Shown: positions 1-5,580, counted from the stretch's first letter. The stretch: 6,486 nucleotides of DNA from Nitrospira defluvii (GCA_016199015.1 JACQHN010000548.1:1-6486); one strand, 5' to 3'. Numbers and translations: made by a program. The notes: generated by a model from the sequence alone, not told the origin.

Positions 1-1
1 C

Positions 2-37
2 GATGCGAGAACGCCGCTGGCGGACTTTTTCCGCATC
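2..37. other. Short nested inverted repeats downstream of the CBS-PilZ gene
   Basis: Just beyond the stop of the minus-strand gene, GATGCG (2-7) pairs with CGCATC (32-37). Inside it GCGGA (20-24) can pair with TCCGC (30-34), or CCGC (14-17) with GCGG (20-23). On the transcript of the minus gene this could fold as a 3'-end hairpin. There is no following U-tract on that strand, so a canonical intrinsic terminator is not supported. Confidence 0.25.
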
Positions 38-40
38 CTG

Positions 41-817
41 TTAGGAGAGTTCGGACGTTCGTGGCAAATTTTGAAGTACCCAGGCGCGAATTTTCGATTC
101 GTCGGATGAAGGGAGGGGCGCGAATTGGATATCGACTCCGGGATTGCTTCCCATCACTTCCCCGTCTTCAGAAAGTTCCGGTTCATATGTGCTGTTGAGG
201 ATGGTACCGCGCACGGAGAAGCTCAAATCTGCTCCCGGAAGGATAAAGGAGAGGACGACGGTCGTGCCGGGGAGGAGCAGGGTACGACTTTCGATGAAGG
301 CGCCGACGTGACTGAGCTGTCGGATTGTGGCGACGTGCTTCGCCCCTTCGCCCTCACCATTCGTCACACGTAGCGTTGCGGGGAGGCAGGTCTCGCATCG
401 CTTCGGGGCCAGCGCCAGGTCCCGCGCGGTCAGGATGCCCACCGGCTGGCCTTGTTTCGTCACGATTAAGAGGGAGGCTCCGGTGGAGGCCATCACGCTC
501 GTGGCATCGTCAAGAATCTGATCGCATTCGATAGAATGCACGGGCTTCGACATAATAGCCCGGACTTCCACATCGTGCGGCTCCAATCCCTGCGCCACGA
601 CTTTTTTGACGATGTCACCGGAAGTCATGATGCCGAAGGTGGTGTCGCTGTCTTTGACCAGCAGGCAAGGAATCCGCTCCCGATCGAGGAGCAAGGCGGC
701 TTCGCTCACGGAGACATCTCCGGGAACCTGTACGACGCCGGGTGTCATCATGTGAGCTACCATGGCGGTTGAGTAATGAGACGGTTTGTCGCGGAGCATG
801 TAGCCGGCCTTTGTCAT
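41..817 (-). CDS. CBS-domain pair fused to a C-terminal PilZ domain; putative signalling protein
   Basis: The 258-residue product has two CBS repeats followed by a PilZ-like domain and no signal peptide or membrane segment, so it should be cytoplasmic. CBS1 lies at about 19-77 (MMTPGVVQVPGDVSV, then FGIMTSGDIV) and CBS2 at about 84-138 (IMSKPVHSIE, then VGILTARDLAL); such pairs commonly bind adenine nucleotides. PilZ at about 143-253 is supported by IRQLSHVGAFIES and the closing GVDIQFAPL strand. In classical PilZ domains c-di-GMP is held by RxxxR and [D/N]xSxxG; here the second motif reads Q167-L-S169-H-V-G172 and no convincing RxxxR precedes it, so ligand binding is uncertain. A CETC pair (C141, C144) sits in the CBS2-PilZ linker. 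The start ATG at 817 lacks a clear Shine-Dalgarno; an alternative ATG at residue 7 has AAAGG 8 nt upstream and may be the real start. The gene is transcribed away from the MNIO-dus-maf cluster. Domain calls are fairly sure, the signal sensed is unknown. Confidence 0.85.
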   Translation of the reverse strand: MTKAGYMLRDKPSHYSTAMVAHMMTPGVVQVPGDVSVSEAALLLDRERIPCLLVKDSDTTFGIMTSGDIVKKVVAQGLEPHDVEVRAIMSKPVHSIECDQILDDATSVMASTGASLLIVTKQGQPVGILTARDLALAPKRCETCLPATLRVTNGEGEGAKHVATIRQLSHVGAFIESRTLLLPGTTVVLSFILPGADLSFSVRGTILNSTYEPELSEDGEVMGSNPGVDIQFAPLPSSDESKIRAWVLQNLPRTSELS

Positions 818-886
818 TTGCTTAAGCCTGTTTCTCGCCGCGAGAGGGGCTGACGTTTCGGCCCGGCGACCTCCACGTCGAAAGGA

Positions 887-895
887 AGTATACCA
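887..895 (-). promoter_or_regulatory. Candidate extended -10 promoter for the CBS-PilZ gene
   Basis: Read on the minus strand, this site is TGGTATACT: an extended -10 (TGn) followed by TATACT, five of six matches to TATAAT. No good -35 lies 17 nt upstream, as is usual for extended -10 promoters. Transcription would begin near position 880, giving a leader of about 60 nt before the ATG at 817. The leader contains the perfect short dyad TCTCG-ccg-CGAGA at 833-845. This is motif matching only. Confidence 0.4.
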
Positions 896-979
896 GATCG
901 ATTTGTGGGATCAGCTTCCCCATCTTTCCTTGTCAACCAAGAGGTTAGGCGCTTAGACTGCATAAGAACTATAGTCACT

Positions 980-2494
980 ATGGTTGCTTCAAAATATGCC
1001 AAACGCGACTTGATGGAAAGCGAATTCACACAACGTGCGAGTCAGATCCCCGCGCATGGTTTAGGGCTGTCGGTGGATGTGTATTCTCCAGACGTGATGC
1101 ATCTCGCCCAGAGGCTTCGCGAGGAGGGGCTCCAACCAGGGTATTTGGAAATCTTCAAGGCGACGACCTCCGCTATGCAATGGGTGCGGCGACGGCTTCC
1201 GGAAATCAAGCTGACCTACCATGGTGAAGGCCTGTGGGTCACGCAGCCGGATTTTCCACAGAGCTGCTCGGGGCGACAAGGTGTGGCGGAAGCCTGTGCG
1301 CAAATCGCCGCCCTGGGGAGTGCCTGGCTGAATCATGAATGTGCCACCAAACAGATGGCGGGGTATGCCTTCGGAACGTATTTGCCGCCGTTGTATACGG
1401 CCTTGTCGGCCAGGCTGACGGCCGAGAATTTTGCCTACTTGCAGGAATGCCTCGACGAACAGGCGCGACAGCATGAGAGCGCTCGCACATTGGTATTGCT
1501 GGAAATGCCGCCGCTGACCTACTTCGCCTGTGGGTCTCTCGGGATTCCCGCGTTCTTCCGAGCCGTGACCGACCGAGTAGCCTGCGGTTTGGTACTGGAT
1601 ATCGGTCACTTGTGGACTGTTTATCGCTACACGGGAGTGTGGCGGAGGCAGACGCTGGAGGCCTTTGTCGCCGAATTTTTGGATGCCTTCCCGATGGCGC
1701 GGGTGATTGAAATTCATGTGGCCGGGCTCGCAGAATTTACCAGGCACCATCCTCCACAGCATCATGCGGGTGGGCTTGCGTTGCCGTACTGGATTGACAG
1801 CCATGGGGCTCCCATTCCAGAAGTCTTGTTCGACCTGCTGACTCAGGTGTTGTCCCATCCCCGCCTGACCTCTCTGAAAGGCGTGGCGCTGGAAGTCGAC
1901 ACCAAGCCCGTTGTAGAGATCGTCACGGAATTTCGCCGGTTTGTTGACCAGTTTCAATCGAAGGTGCGTTGTTCGGAACAGACCTGTCGCGTTGCCTCAC
2001 CCCAGCGGGAGGGCCGGGAAGATGTGCCATGTCATGCCCCGAGGAATGTTGTGGCATCAGATGAGCAGGCGGCGCTACGTCGGCAGTATCAAGAGTATGT
2101 CGAACTCGTTACGACCCCGGATCGAGTACCGATGACCCCAGAACTTTCATTGCTGGGCGGATCATTCGACGACCTCAACCGGTATCGCAACAGCTACCTT
2201 CCCCATGAGCTGCTGCATTGGGGTGGTGAGCTCACGGATATGTTTCCGAAAACCTGCCGCCTGCTGGCAGTGGCGAATATTCCGTTAGAACGGTTCATTC
2301 CTTTTTGGTTCGATAGACCGAGACCGGAACAGGGAGACTATGACTTCTTCCTGCTGAAGATCGATCGATTTGCCGAGTTCGTGGCAGACGGCTGTCCACT
2401 CGCCTGTGCGACTGTCATGGAGGAGGCTGAGGAATTGCGGGCAGCCTATTGCGCGGCGAATGAACCGATCGGATCGGACGAGGTGCATGCATGA
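980..2494 (+). CDS. DUF692/MNIO-family TIM-barrel protein with an extra C-terminal partner-like domain
   Basis: No signal peptide is present, so it is probably cytoplasmic. Residues about 24-320 look like the DUF692 (multinuclear non-heme iron oxidase, MNIO) barrel: HGLGLSVDVYSP at the first strand, YHGEGLW (H81), HE at 119-120, LLEMPP (E175), LDIGHLW (D207, H210), EIHVAG (H246), IDSHG (D273, H275) and ALEVD (E305, D307). These match the usual positions of the metal-binding His/Asp/Glu residues; the common EN pair is E-M here. Family members oxidatively modify Cys or other residues of ribosomal peptides. A linker with three cysteines (C331, C336, C351) leads to a C-terminal domain, about 359-500, with RYRNSYL, a later MFPKT and a closing DRFAEFV, recalling DUF2063/HvfC partner proteins. 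The start is uncertain: the frame is open from GTG 905, and ATG 980 or ATG 1013 are likelier because the domain begins just after; none has a clear ribosome-binding site. The stop overlaps dus by ATGA. Another TIM-barrel epimerase-like function cannot be excluded. Confidence 0.72.
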   Translation: MVASKYAKRDLMESEFTQRASQIPAHGLGLSVDVYSPDVMHLAQRLREEGLQPGYLEIFKATTSAMQWVRRRLPEIKLTYHGEGLWVTQPDFPQSCSGRQGVAEACAQIAALGSAWLNHECATKQMAGYAFGTYLPPLYTALSARLTAENFAYLQECLDEQARQHESARTLVLLEMPPLTYFACGSLGIPAFFRAVTDRVACGLVLDIGHLWTVYRYTGVWRRQTLEAFVAEFLDAFPMARVIEIHVAGLAEFTRHHPPQHHAGGLALPYWIDSHGAPIPEVLFDLLTQVLSHPRLTSLKGVALEVDTKPVVEIVTEFRRFVDQFQSKVRCSEQTCRVASPQREGREDVPCHAPRNVVASDEQAALRRQYQEYVELVTTPDRVPMTPELSLLGGSFDDLNRYRNSYLPHELLHWGGELTDMFPKTCRLLAVANIPLERFIPFWFDRPRPEQGDYDFFLLKIDRFAEFVADGCPLACATVMEEAEELRAAYCAANEPIGSDEVHA

Positions 2495-3675
2495 GTTTTT
2501 GGTCTACGCTTCCACAGCCTATTTTGGGGTTGGCTCCGATGGACGGCGTGACCGATGCCACCTTCCGGCGCGTGGTGGCTTCTCAGGGGCGGCCCGACAT
2601 TACCTTTACGGAGTTCACCAACGTCAGTGAGATCTGTCGTGGTCCGGAACATCTGCTGTCCTCCTTGATCTACAGTGAGGCTGAACGGCCGATTGTGGCA
2701 CAGCTGTACGGCAAGGATCCGGATCAGTTTTATCGTGCGGCGCAGGTGGTCTGTGAACTGGGGTTCGACGGGCTCGATATCAATATGGGCTGCCCCTCGA
2801 AGAATGTGGCGGCGTCAGGATCTGGGGCGGCATTGATTAAAACGCCGGATCTGGCCCATGCCATTGTGCGGGCCACCAAGCAAGGTCTAGACGATTGGGC
2901 TGCCGGTCAGGCAATTGAAACGCAGGGATTTAAACCGGCTCGCATCGAGTTCATTCAGACGCTGAACCGCAGTCGGGCCGGTGTGCCCATAGTCCCGCGC
3001 CGGCTGCTTCCACTCTCCATCAAAACGCGGCTGGGGTTTGACTGTGTCGTAGTCGAACGCTGGGTGGAACATTTGCTGGAGACCGCGCCGGCGGCGATTA
3101 CGCTGCATGGGCGGACGCTCCAGCAGATGTACCGAGGAGCCGCCGATTGGTCGGCCATTGCCGAAGCCGCCAAGCTCGCGCGCGGCACGGAAACGCTGAT
3201 TCTTGGGAACGGGGACCTCAACTCATTGGTGGATGCGATCCGGCGTACGGCCGAGACCCACGTGCAGGGTGTCTTGGTTGGGCGAGGGACGTTGGGCGCG
3301 CCGTGGTTTTTTCGCGAGAAGGAACAGGCCCGGCGGGCGTTCCGCGAGCAGGCTGACTTGTCTGTGCTTGCAGCAACGGCCTGGGAGCCGCAGGTCTCAG
3401 TAAGGCAGCGGATGCAAGTGATGCTGGACCATGCGCGGCAGTATGAAGCCATCGCCGGGCTGGAACGGTTCCGTTCCATTCGCAAACATCTCGGCTGGTA
3501 CTGCACAGGATTTCCCCATGCTGCGGCGATGCGAGGCAAGATGTTCCAGGTCACCAACGCACAAGAGGTCGAACGCGTGGTGGCGGAGTGTTGCAGCCAT
3601 CTCATGACGGAAGCTCTCGTTCTGGACGAGGCGACCGCCTTCGAGCCTCAGCCCTCCCAGCCCTGTGCGTCCTAA
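2491..3675 (+). CDS. dus: tRNA-dihydrouridine synthase (FMN enzyme)
   Basis: This enzyme reduces uridines in the tRNA D-loop region to dihydrouridine using FMN and NADPH in the cytoplasm. The chain of 394 residues opens with the flavin-binding APMDGVTDATFR motif (15-26), followed by IVAQLYGKDP (68-77) and the catalytic-cysteine motif DINMGCPSKNV, with C101 as the proton donor. Further along are SIKTRLGF (176-183, K178 and R180), TLHGRT (204-209), LGNGDL (238-243) and the phosphate-binding VLVGRGTLGAPWFF (261-274). The helical tRNA-binding region follows to about 370. The protein is longer than typical bacterial members (roughly 320-350 residues); much of the excess is a segment at about 137-174 between the GLDDW helix and the KTRLG strand. 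Its start overlaps the stop of the upstream MNIO-like gene (ATGA), implying translational coupling. Which of the DusA/B/C positions it modifies cannot be told from the sequence alone. Confidence 0.93.
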   Translation: MSFWSTLPQPILGLAPMDGVTDATFRRVVASQGRPDITFTEFTNVSEICRGPEHLLSSLIYSEAERPIVAQLYGKDPDQFYRAAQVVCELGFDGLDINMGCPSKNVAASGSGAALIKTPDLAHAIVRATKQGLDDWAAGQAIETQGFKPARIEFIQTLNRSRAGVPIVPRRLLPLSIKTRLGFDCVVVERWVEHLLETAPAAITLHGRTLQQMYRGAADWSAIAEAAKLARGTETLILGNGDLNSLVDAIRRTAETHVQGVLVGRGTLGAPWFFREKEQARRAFREQADLSVLAATAWEPQVSVRQRMQVMLDHARQYEAIAGLERFRSIRKHLGWYCTGFPHAAAMRGKMFQVTNAQEVERVVAECCSHLMTEALVLDEATAFEPQPSQPCAS

Positions 3676-3679
3676 TCCC

Positions 3680-4312
3680 ATGCGACTCATCCTGGCCTCC
3701 ACCTCACCGAGGCGGAACGAATTATTGACACTCCTCGGACTCCCCTTCGAAGTCATGGCCCCGCCGTTCGTCGAGCAGGTGATGCCGCAGCTTCCTGCCG
3801 ACCGGCAGGTGTCCGAGTTCGCCGAGGGTAAGGCCCGGTCCTGCATGTCTCAATACCCCGATGCACTCATTCTCGGCAGCGACACCTTGATCAGCCTGGG
3901 TTCGGAGGTGTTGGGAAAGCCCCGCAACCTGACCGATGCTGACGTCATGCTCAGGCGACTGGCCGGGCAGACGCATACCATTTTCACCGGGGTCGCGCTC
4001 GTGAGTCATGCTCGTGGGTTCTGTGATGTGCGAGTTGCGACGGTGCTGGTCACGATGCGCGCGTTCGATGAGGAGGCTCTGGCGACCTACCTGCGCACGG
4101 GAGAGAGTTTGGGCAAGGCCGGGGCCTATTCCATTCAAGAGGCTGGTGGGGCATTGATCGATCGGATCGAGGGCGATTACACCGCGGCTGTGGGGCTTCC
4201 CCTGCGCATGGTCGCCGACATGTTGCGTCGGCGTGGGATGCCTTGCCCGGTGGATGTCGATCGACTCTATGCCCTCAGGCCCTATCCAAACTGGGCTCGC
4301 TTCGGTTCCTAG
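3680..4312 (+). CDS. maf: Maf-family nucleoside triphosphate pyrophosphatase (YhdE-like dTTP/UTP type)
   Basis: Maf proteins hydrolyse nucleoside triphosphates to monophosphate and pyrophosphate, acting in nucleotide-pool cleaning and, in some bacteria, in cell-division arrest. The 210-residue product is of normal length. Family motifs are present in order: LILASTSPRRNELL (3-16), EFAEGKA (46-52), LGSDTLI with catalytic D68 (65-71), GKP with K80, FTGVAL (102-107), GKAGAYSIQ (145-153) and IEGDYTAAVGLPL (163-175). The KAGAYxIQ stretch is that of the YhdE-type dTTP/UTP group rather than the YceF m7GTP group. The usual N-V-V-G-L-P end of the last motif reads A-A-V-G-L-P here. I chose ATG 3680 because family members begin within a few residues of the LILAS strand; an in-frame GTG at 3665 would add five residues and overlap dus. 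Neither start has a clear ribosome-binding site. With only 4 nt after the dus stop, it is very likely co-transcribed with dus. Confidence 0.93.
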   Translation: MRLILASTSPRRNELLTLLGLPFEVMAPPFVEQVMPQLPADRQVSEFAEGKARSCMSQYPDALILGSDTLISLGSEVLGKPRNLTDADVMLRRLAGQTHTIFTGVALVSHARGFCDVRVATVLVTMRAFDEEALATYLRTGESLGKAGAYSIQEAGGALIDRIEGDYTAAVGLPLRMVADMLRRRGMPCPVDVDRLYALRPYPNWARFGS

Positions 4313-4331
4313 CCGCGTGGTGGCGAGAAGA

Positions 4332-4361
4332 TTGAAAAGGGATTCCCCATCCCTTTACAAT
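4332..4361 (+). promoter_or_regulatory. Sigma70-like promoter with a perfect inverted repeat filling its spacer
   Basis: TTGAAA (4332-4337, five of six to the -35 consensus) and TACAAT (4356-4361, five of six to the -10) are 18 nt apart. The half-sites AAAGGGAT (4336-4343) and ATCCCTTT (4349-4356) form a perfect 8-bp inverted repeat around TCCCC, spanning the whole spacer and touching both hexamers. Transcription would start near 4368, about 32 nt before the exported-protein gene. The geometry suits an operator, or an activator site of the kind MerR-type regulators occupy. As RNA it could also form a hairpin behind maf, but only three T residues end the stem. Confidence 0.55.
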
Positions 4362-4387
4362 GCCCGAAAATTGTTCACTGGCGTGTC

Positions 4388-4394
4388 AGGGAGG
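4388..4394 (+). promoter_or_regulatory. Strong Shine-Dalgarno of the exported-protein gene
   Basis: AGGGAGG lies 5 nt upstream of the ATG at 4400. It is one of only two clear ribosome-binding sites in the window and fixes this start. Confidence 0.75.
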
Positions 4395-4399
4395 TAGTC

Positions 4400-5074
4400 A
4401 TGCGAGCTCACAGTTTGGGTGCAGGTCGGCGTCAGGGGTCCCACGGTCTTGTCGGGTTGCTGGTCGGGTCAGTGGTGTGGGGAGTGAGTGGGCTGGCGTG
4501 GGCCATCGACGTCAAGGTATCCCCCGAAGAAGCCAAGAAAGCCTTGGAGGCCGGGCGCGCGCCGATGGAAAAGGCCAATTCGCCGGAAGACGTCAAGAAG
4601 GTCTTGCAACAGGCCTCCACGGTGACGCGAGTGGGGGCAGATCCTGAAAAGGATCAGTGCGGCGCGAGCGCGATCTTGCGCACCAAACGGTATCGACTCG
4701 AAGCGTTCGGCAGACAGGAAGCTGCGGAATCGAAGAAGCAGAAGAAAGACGTGCGCATGCCCGAGGAATTCATCCAGAAAGTCGTAGACATGCCGAATAT
4801 GGAAGTTGAAGTGCAGGTCTGCGGGGACGACGAATACTTCGCGGAGAAGGCCGACATCGTCTTCCAGCAAAAGGGAAAGAACATCCGTCCGGTGGACATC
4901 AGCCCGGCTGATCGAGGCAGGAAGAACGAGGTGGCGGGTCCTGCCTACCGGTCGCGCTTCACGGCCCGGTTCGGATACGACACGTTCGACCCCAACGCCA
5001 AGACAACCGTGATCGTGACGTTACAGGATGGACAACTCCAGCAGTTCGATGCTGATTTCTCCAAGGTGAAATAA
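4400..5074 (+). CDS. Exported protein of unknown function with two cysteines
   Basis: I do not recognise the family. The 224-residue product starts with a Sec-type signal peptide: basic residues R2, R10 and R11, a hydrophobic core at about 17-31 (LVGLLVGSVVWGVSG), and a likely cleavage after AWA at 35, giving a mature chain of about 189 residues with no further membrane segment. The mature part begins with a charged helical stretch (about 39-72, rich in Glu, Lys and Ala), includes a Lys/Glu-rich segment at 104-120, and ends in a region likely to be beta-rich (about 185-220). It has two cysteines, C87 in DQCGAS and C141 in QVCGDD, each followed by glycine, which could form a disulfide. No lipobox is present, so a periplasmic or secreted location is likely. 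It has its own promoter and ribosome-binding site and appears to be a single-gene unit. A plain hypothetical-protein label is the honest call. Confidence 0.85.
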   Translation: MRAHSLGAGRRQGSHGLVGLLVGSVVWGVSGLAWAIDVKVSPEEAKKALEAGRAPMEKANSPEDVKKVLQQASTVTRVGADPEKDQCGASAILRTKRYRLEAFGRQEAAESKKQKKDVRMPEEFIQKVVDMPNMEVEVQVCGDDEYFAEKADIVFQQKGKNIRPVDISPADRGRKNEVAGPAYRSRFTARFGYDTFDPNAKTTVIVTLQDGQLQQFDADFSKVK

Positions 5075-5167
5075 GACGCAGGTTCAGGTGCGGGCCGGTA
5101 TCATGATGTCCGGAGTCATGTCTCGAGCCAGAAAACCCTGCACTGACGGGACCCGCCCTGTAAGGGT

Positions 5168-5393
5168 ATGAGTTTTGTTCCGCAGCTTCTCCTGTTCAGC
5201 CTGGCCGTCTGGGCCAGGCTGGCGTTCGTGTCTCCCTCCGTCCATGCCCAATCCTTCACTGCCACCCTCGATGCCTAGCTGCACGGGAGCGGCGGCACGG
5301 CGAATCCTCCGACCCTCACCGCGGATCTCCTTTCCCTGCTGAGCGTCACGGTCAAGACCAAAGACTCGACGAGTGTGCCCTTCGCGGCGGAAT
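5168..5393 (+). pseudogene. Remnant of an exported protein gene, stopped by TAG after the signal peptide
   Basis: ATG at 5168 opens a 36-codon frame encoding a convincing signal peptide (MSFVPQLLLFSLAVWARLAF, then VSPSVHAQ with cleavage likely after the A of VHA) and eight more residues, SFTATLDA, before TAG at 5276-5278. The same frame stays open after the stop and still looks coding: 32 of the 39 codons from 5279 to about 5395 end in G or C, and it reads LHGSGGTANPPTLTADLLSL followed by SVTVKTKDSTSVPFAAE, like a beta-rich secreted domain. Beyond about 5395 this third-position bias weakens and the reading loses protein character. The simplest view is a decayed or truncated exported protein, perhaps related in style to the gene at 5640. 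There is no proper ribosome-binding site (AAGGG is only 1 nt from the ATG). A short genuine 36-residue exported peptide is the alternative. Confidence 0.45.
5197..5221. repeat. Perfect 10-bp inverted repeat
   Basis: CAGCCTGGCC (5197-5206) and GGCCAGGCTG (5212-5221) are exact reverse complements separated by GTCTG. The stem is very stable and lies inside the signal-peptide part of the remnant gene. No T-run follows on either strand, so it is not a standard intrinsic terminator. Confidence 0.6.
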
Positions 5394-5489
5394 CCATAGC
5401 GCGCCCTCGCGCCGTGGACGCACGCCTGCATACAACGACCACCGCACTGATCGCTCACCTGGCCACTCCCAGCCACTCAGCAATGCTTG

Positions 5490-5516
5490 GCGGAAATGAG
5501 AGTATGTCTCATCCGC
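5490..5516. promoter_or_regulatory. Imperfect dyad upstream of the Ig-like protein gene; possible operator
   Basis: ATGAGA (5496-5501) and TCTCAT (5507-5512) are perfect inverted halves around GTATG. After a two-base bulge (AA, 5494-5495), GCGG (5490-5493) and CCGC (5513-5516) extend the symmetry. It ends 18 nt before a TTGACA hexamer, a position from which a regulator could act on the downstream promoter. This is inferred from symmetry alone. Confidence 0.4.
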
Positions 5517-5534
5517 TAGGGCCATTTGGCAGTA

Positions 5535-5580
5535 TTGACAAGGCAGAAGCATTCCCGTACACGTTCGCTGGTACTATACG
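5535..5580 (+). promoter_or_regulatory. Candidate promoter region for the Ig-like/IPT protein gene
   Basis: A perfect TTGACA occurs at 5535-5540 with TACACG (three of six) 17 nt later at 5558-5563. A second possibility is an extended -10, TGGTACTAT at 5569-5577, without a clear -35. Either would give a leader of roughly 55-70 nt before the ATG at 5640. Which is used, if any, cannot be decided by eye. Confidence 0.35.

Noticed and set aside
905..979. GTG 905 as the MNIO start and a plus-strand promoter with TTGTCA at 930-935 or TATAGT at 970-975
   Set aside because: The extra 25 residues show no domain content, GTG 905 lacks a ribosome-binding site, and no -35/-10 pair has acceptable spacing.
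1061..1957. Long open frame of 298 codons on the minus strand
   Set aside because: It lies wholly antisense to the MNIO-like gene, whose protein has clear family motifs; the antisense product is rich in Arg, Gln, His and Pro with no domain. It is a by-product of G+C-rich codon use.
2955..3605. 216-codon minus-strand frame
   Set aside because: Antisense to dus; the product is Ser/Arg/Thr-rich with no motif, typical of a shadow frame.
3665..3679. GTG start for maf
   Set aside because: It would add only five residues ahead of the conserved MRLILAS start and overlap dus, with no better ribosome-binding site than ATG 3680.
4336..4356. Intrinsic terminator for the MNIO-dus-maf transcript
   Set aside because: The stem ends in only three T residues and coincides exactly with promoter elements, so an operator role is preferred; a weak terminator role is not excluded.
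4400..5074. The two Cys-Gly sites of the exported protein as an MNIO substrate (bufferin-like precursor)
   Set aside because: It lacks the short length and the repeated Cys motif of known bufferin precursors, and it is separately promoted from the MNIO-like gene; two cysteines are better explained by a disulfide.
5103..5171. 22-codon ORF ending in ATGA overlap with the signal-peptide ORF, as a possible leader peptide
   Set aside because: No ribosome-binding site and no attenuation structure could be seen; the overlap may be chance.
5084..5476. 130-codon minus-strand frame in the gene-poor interval
   Set aside because: The product is low-complexity and rich in Gly and Arg, with no signal or domain. 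The plus strand has a real signal peptide in the same stretch, so this is more likely the shadow of the remnant gene.
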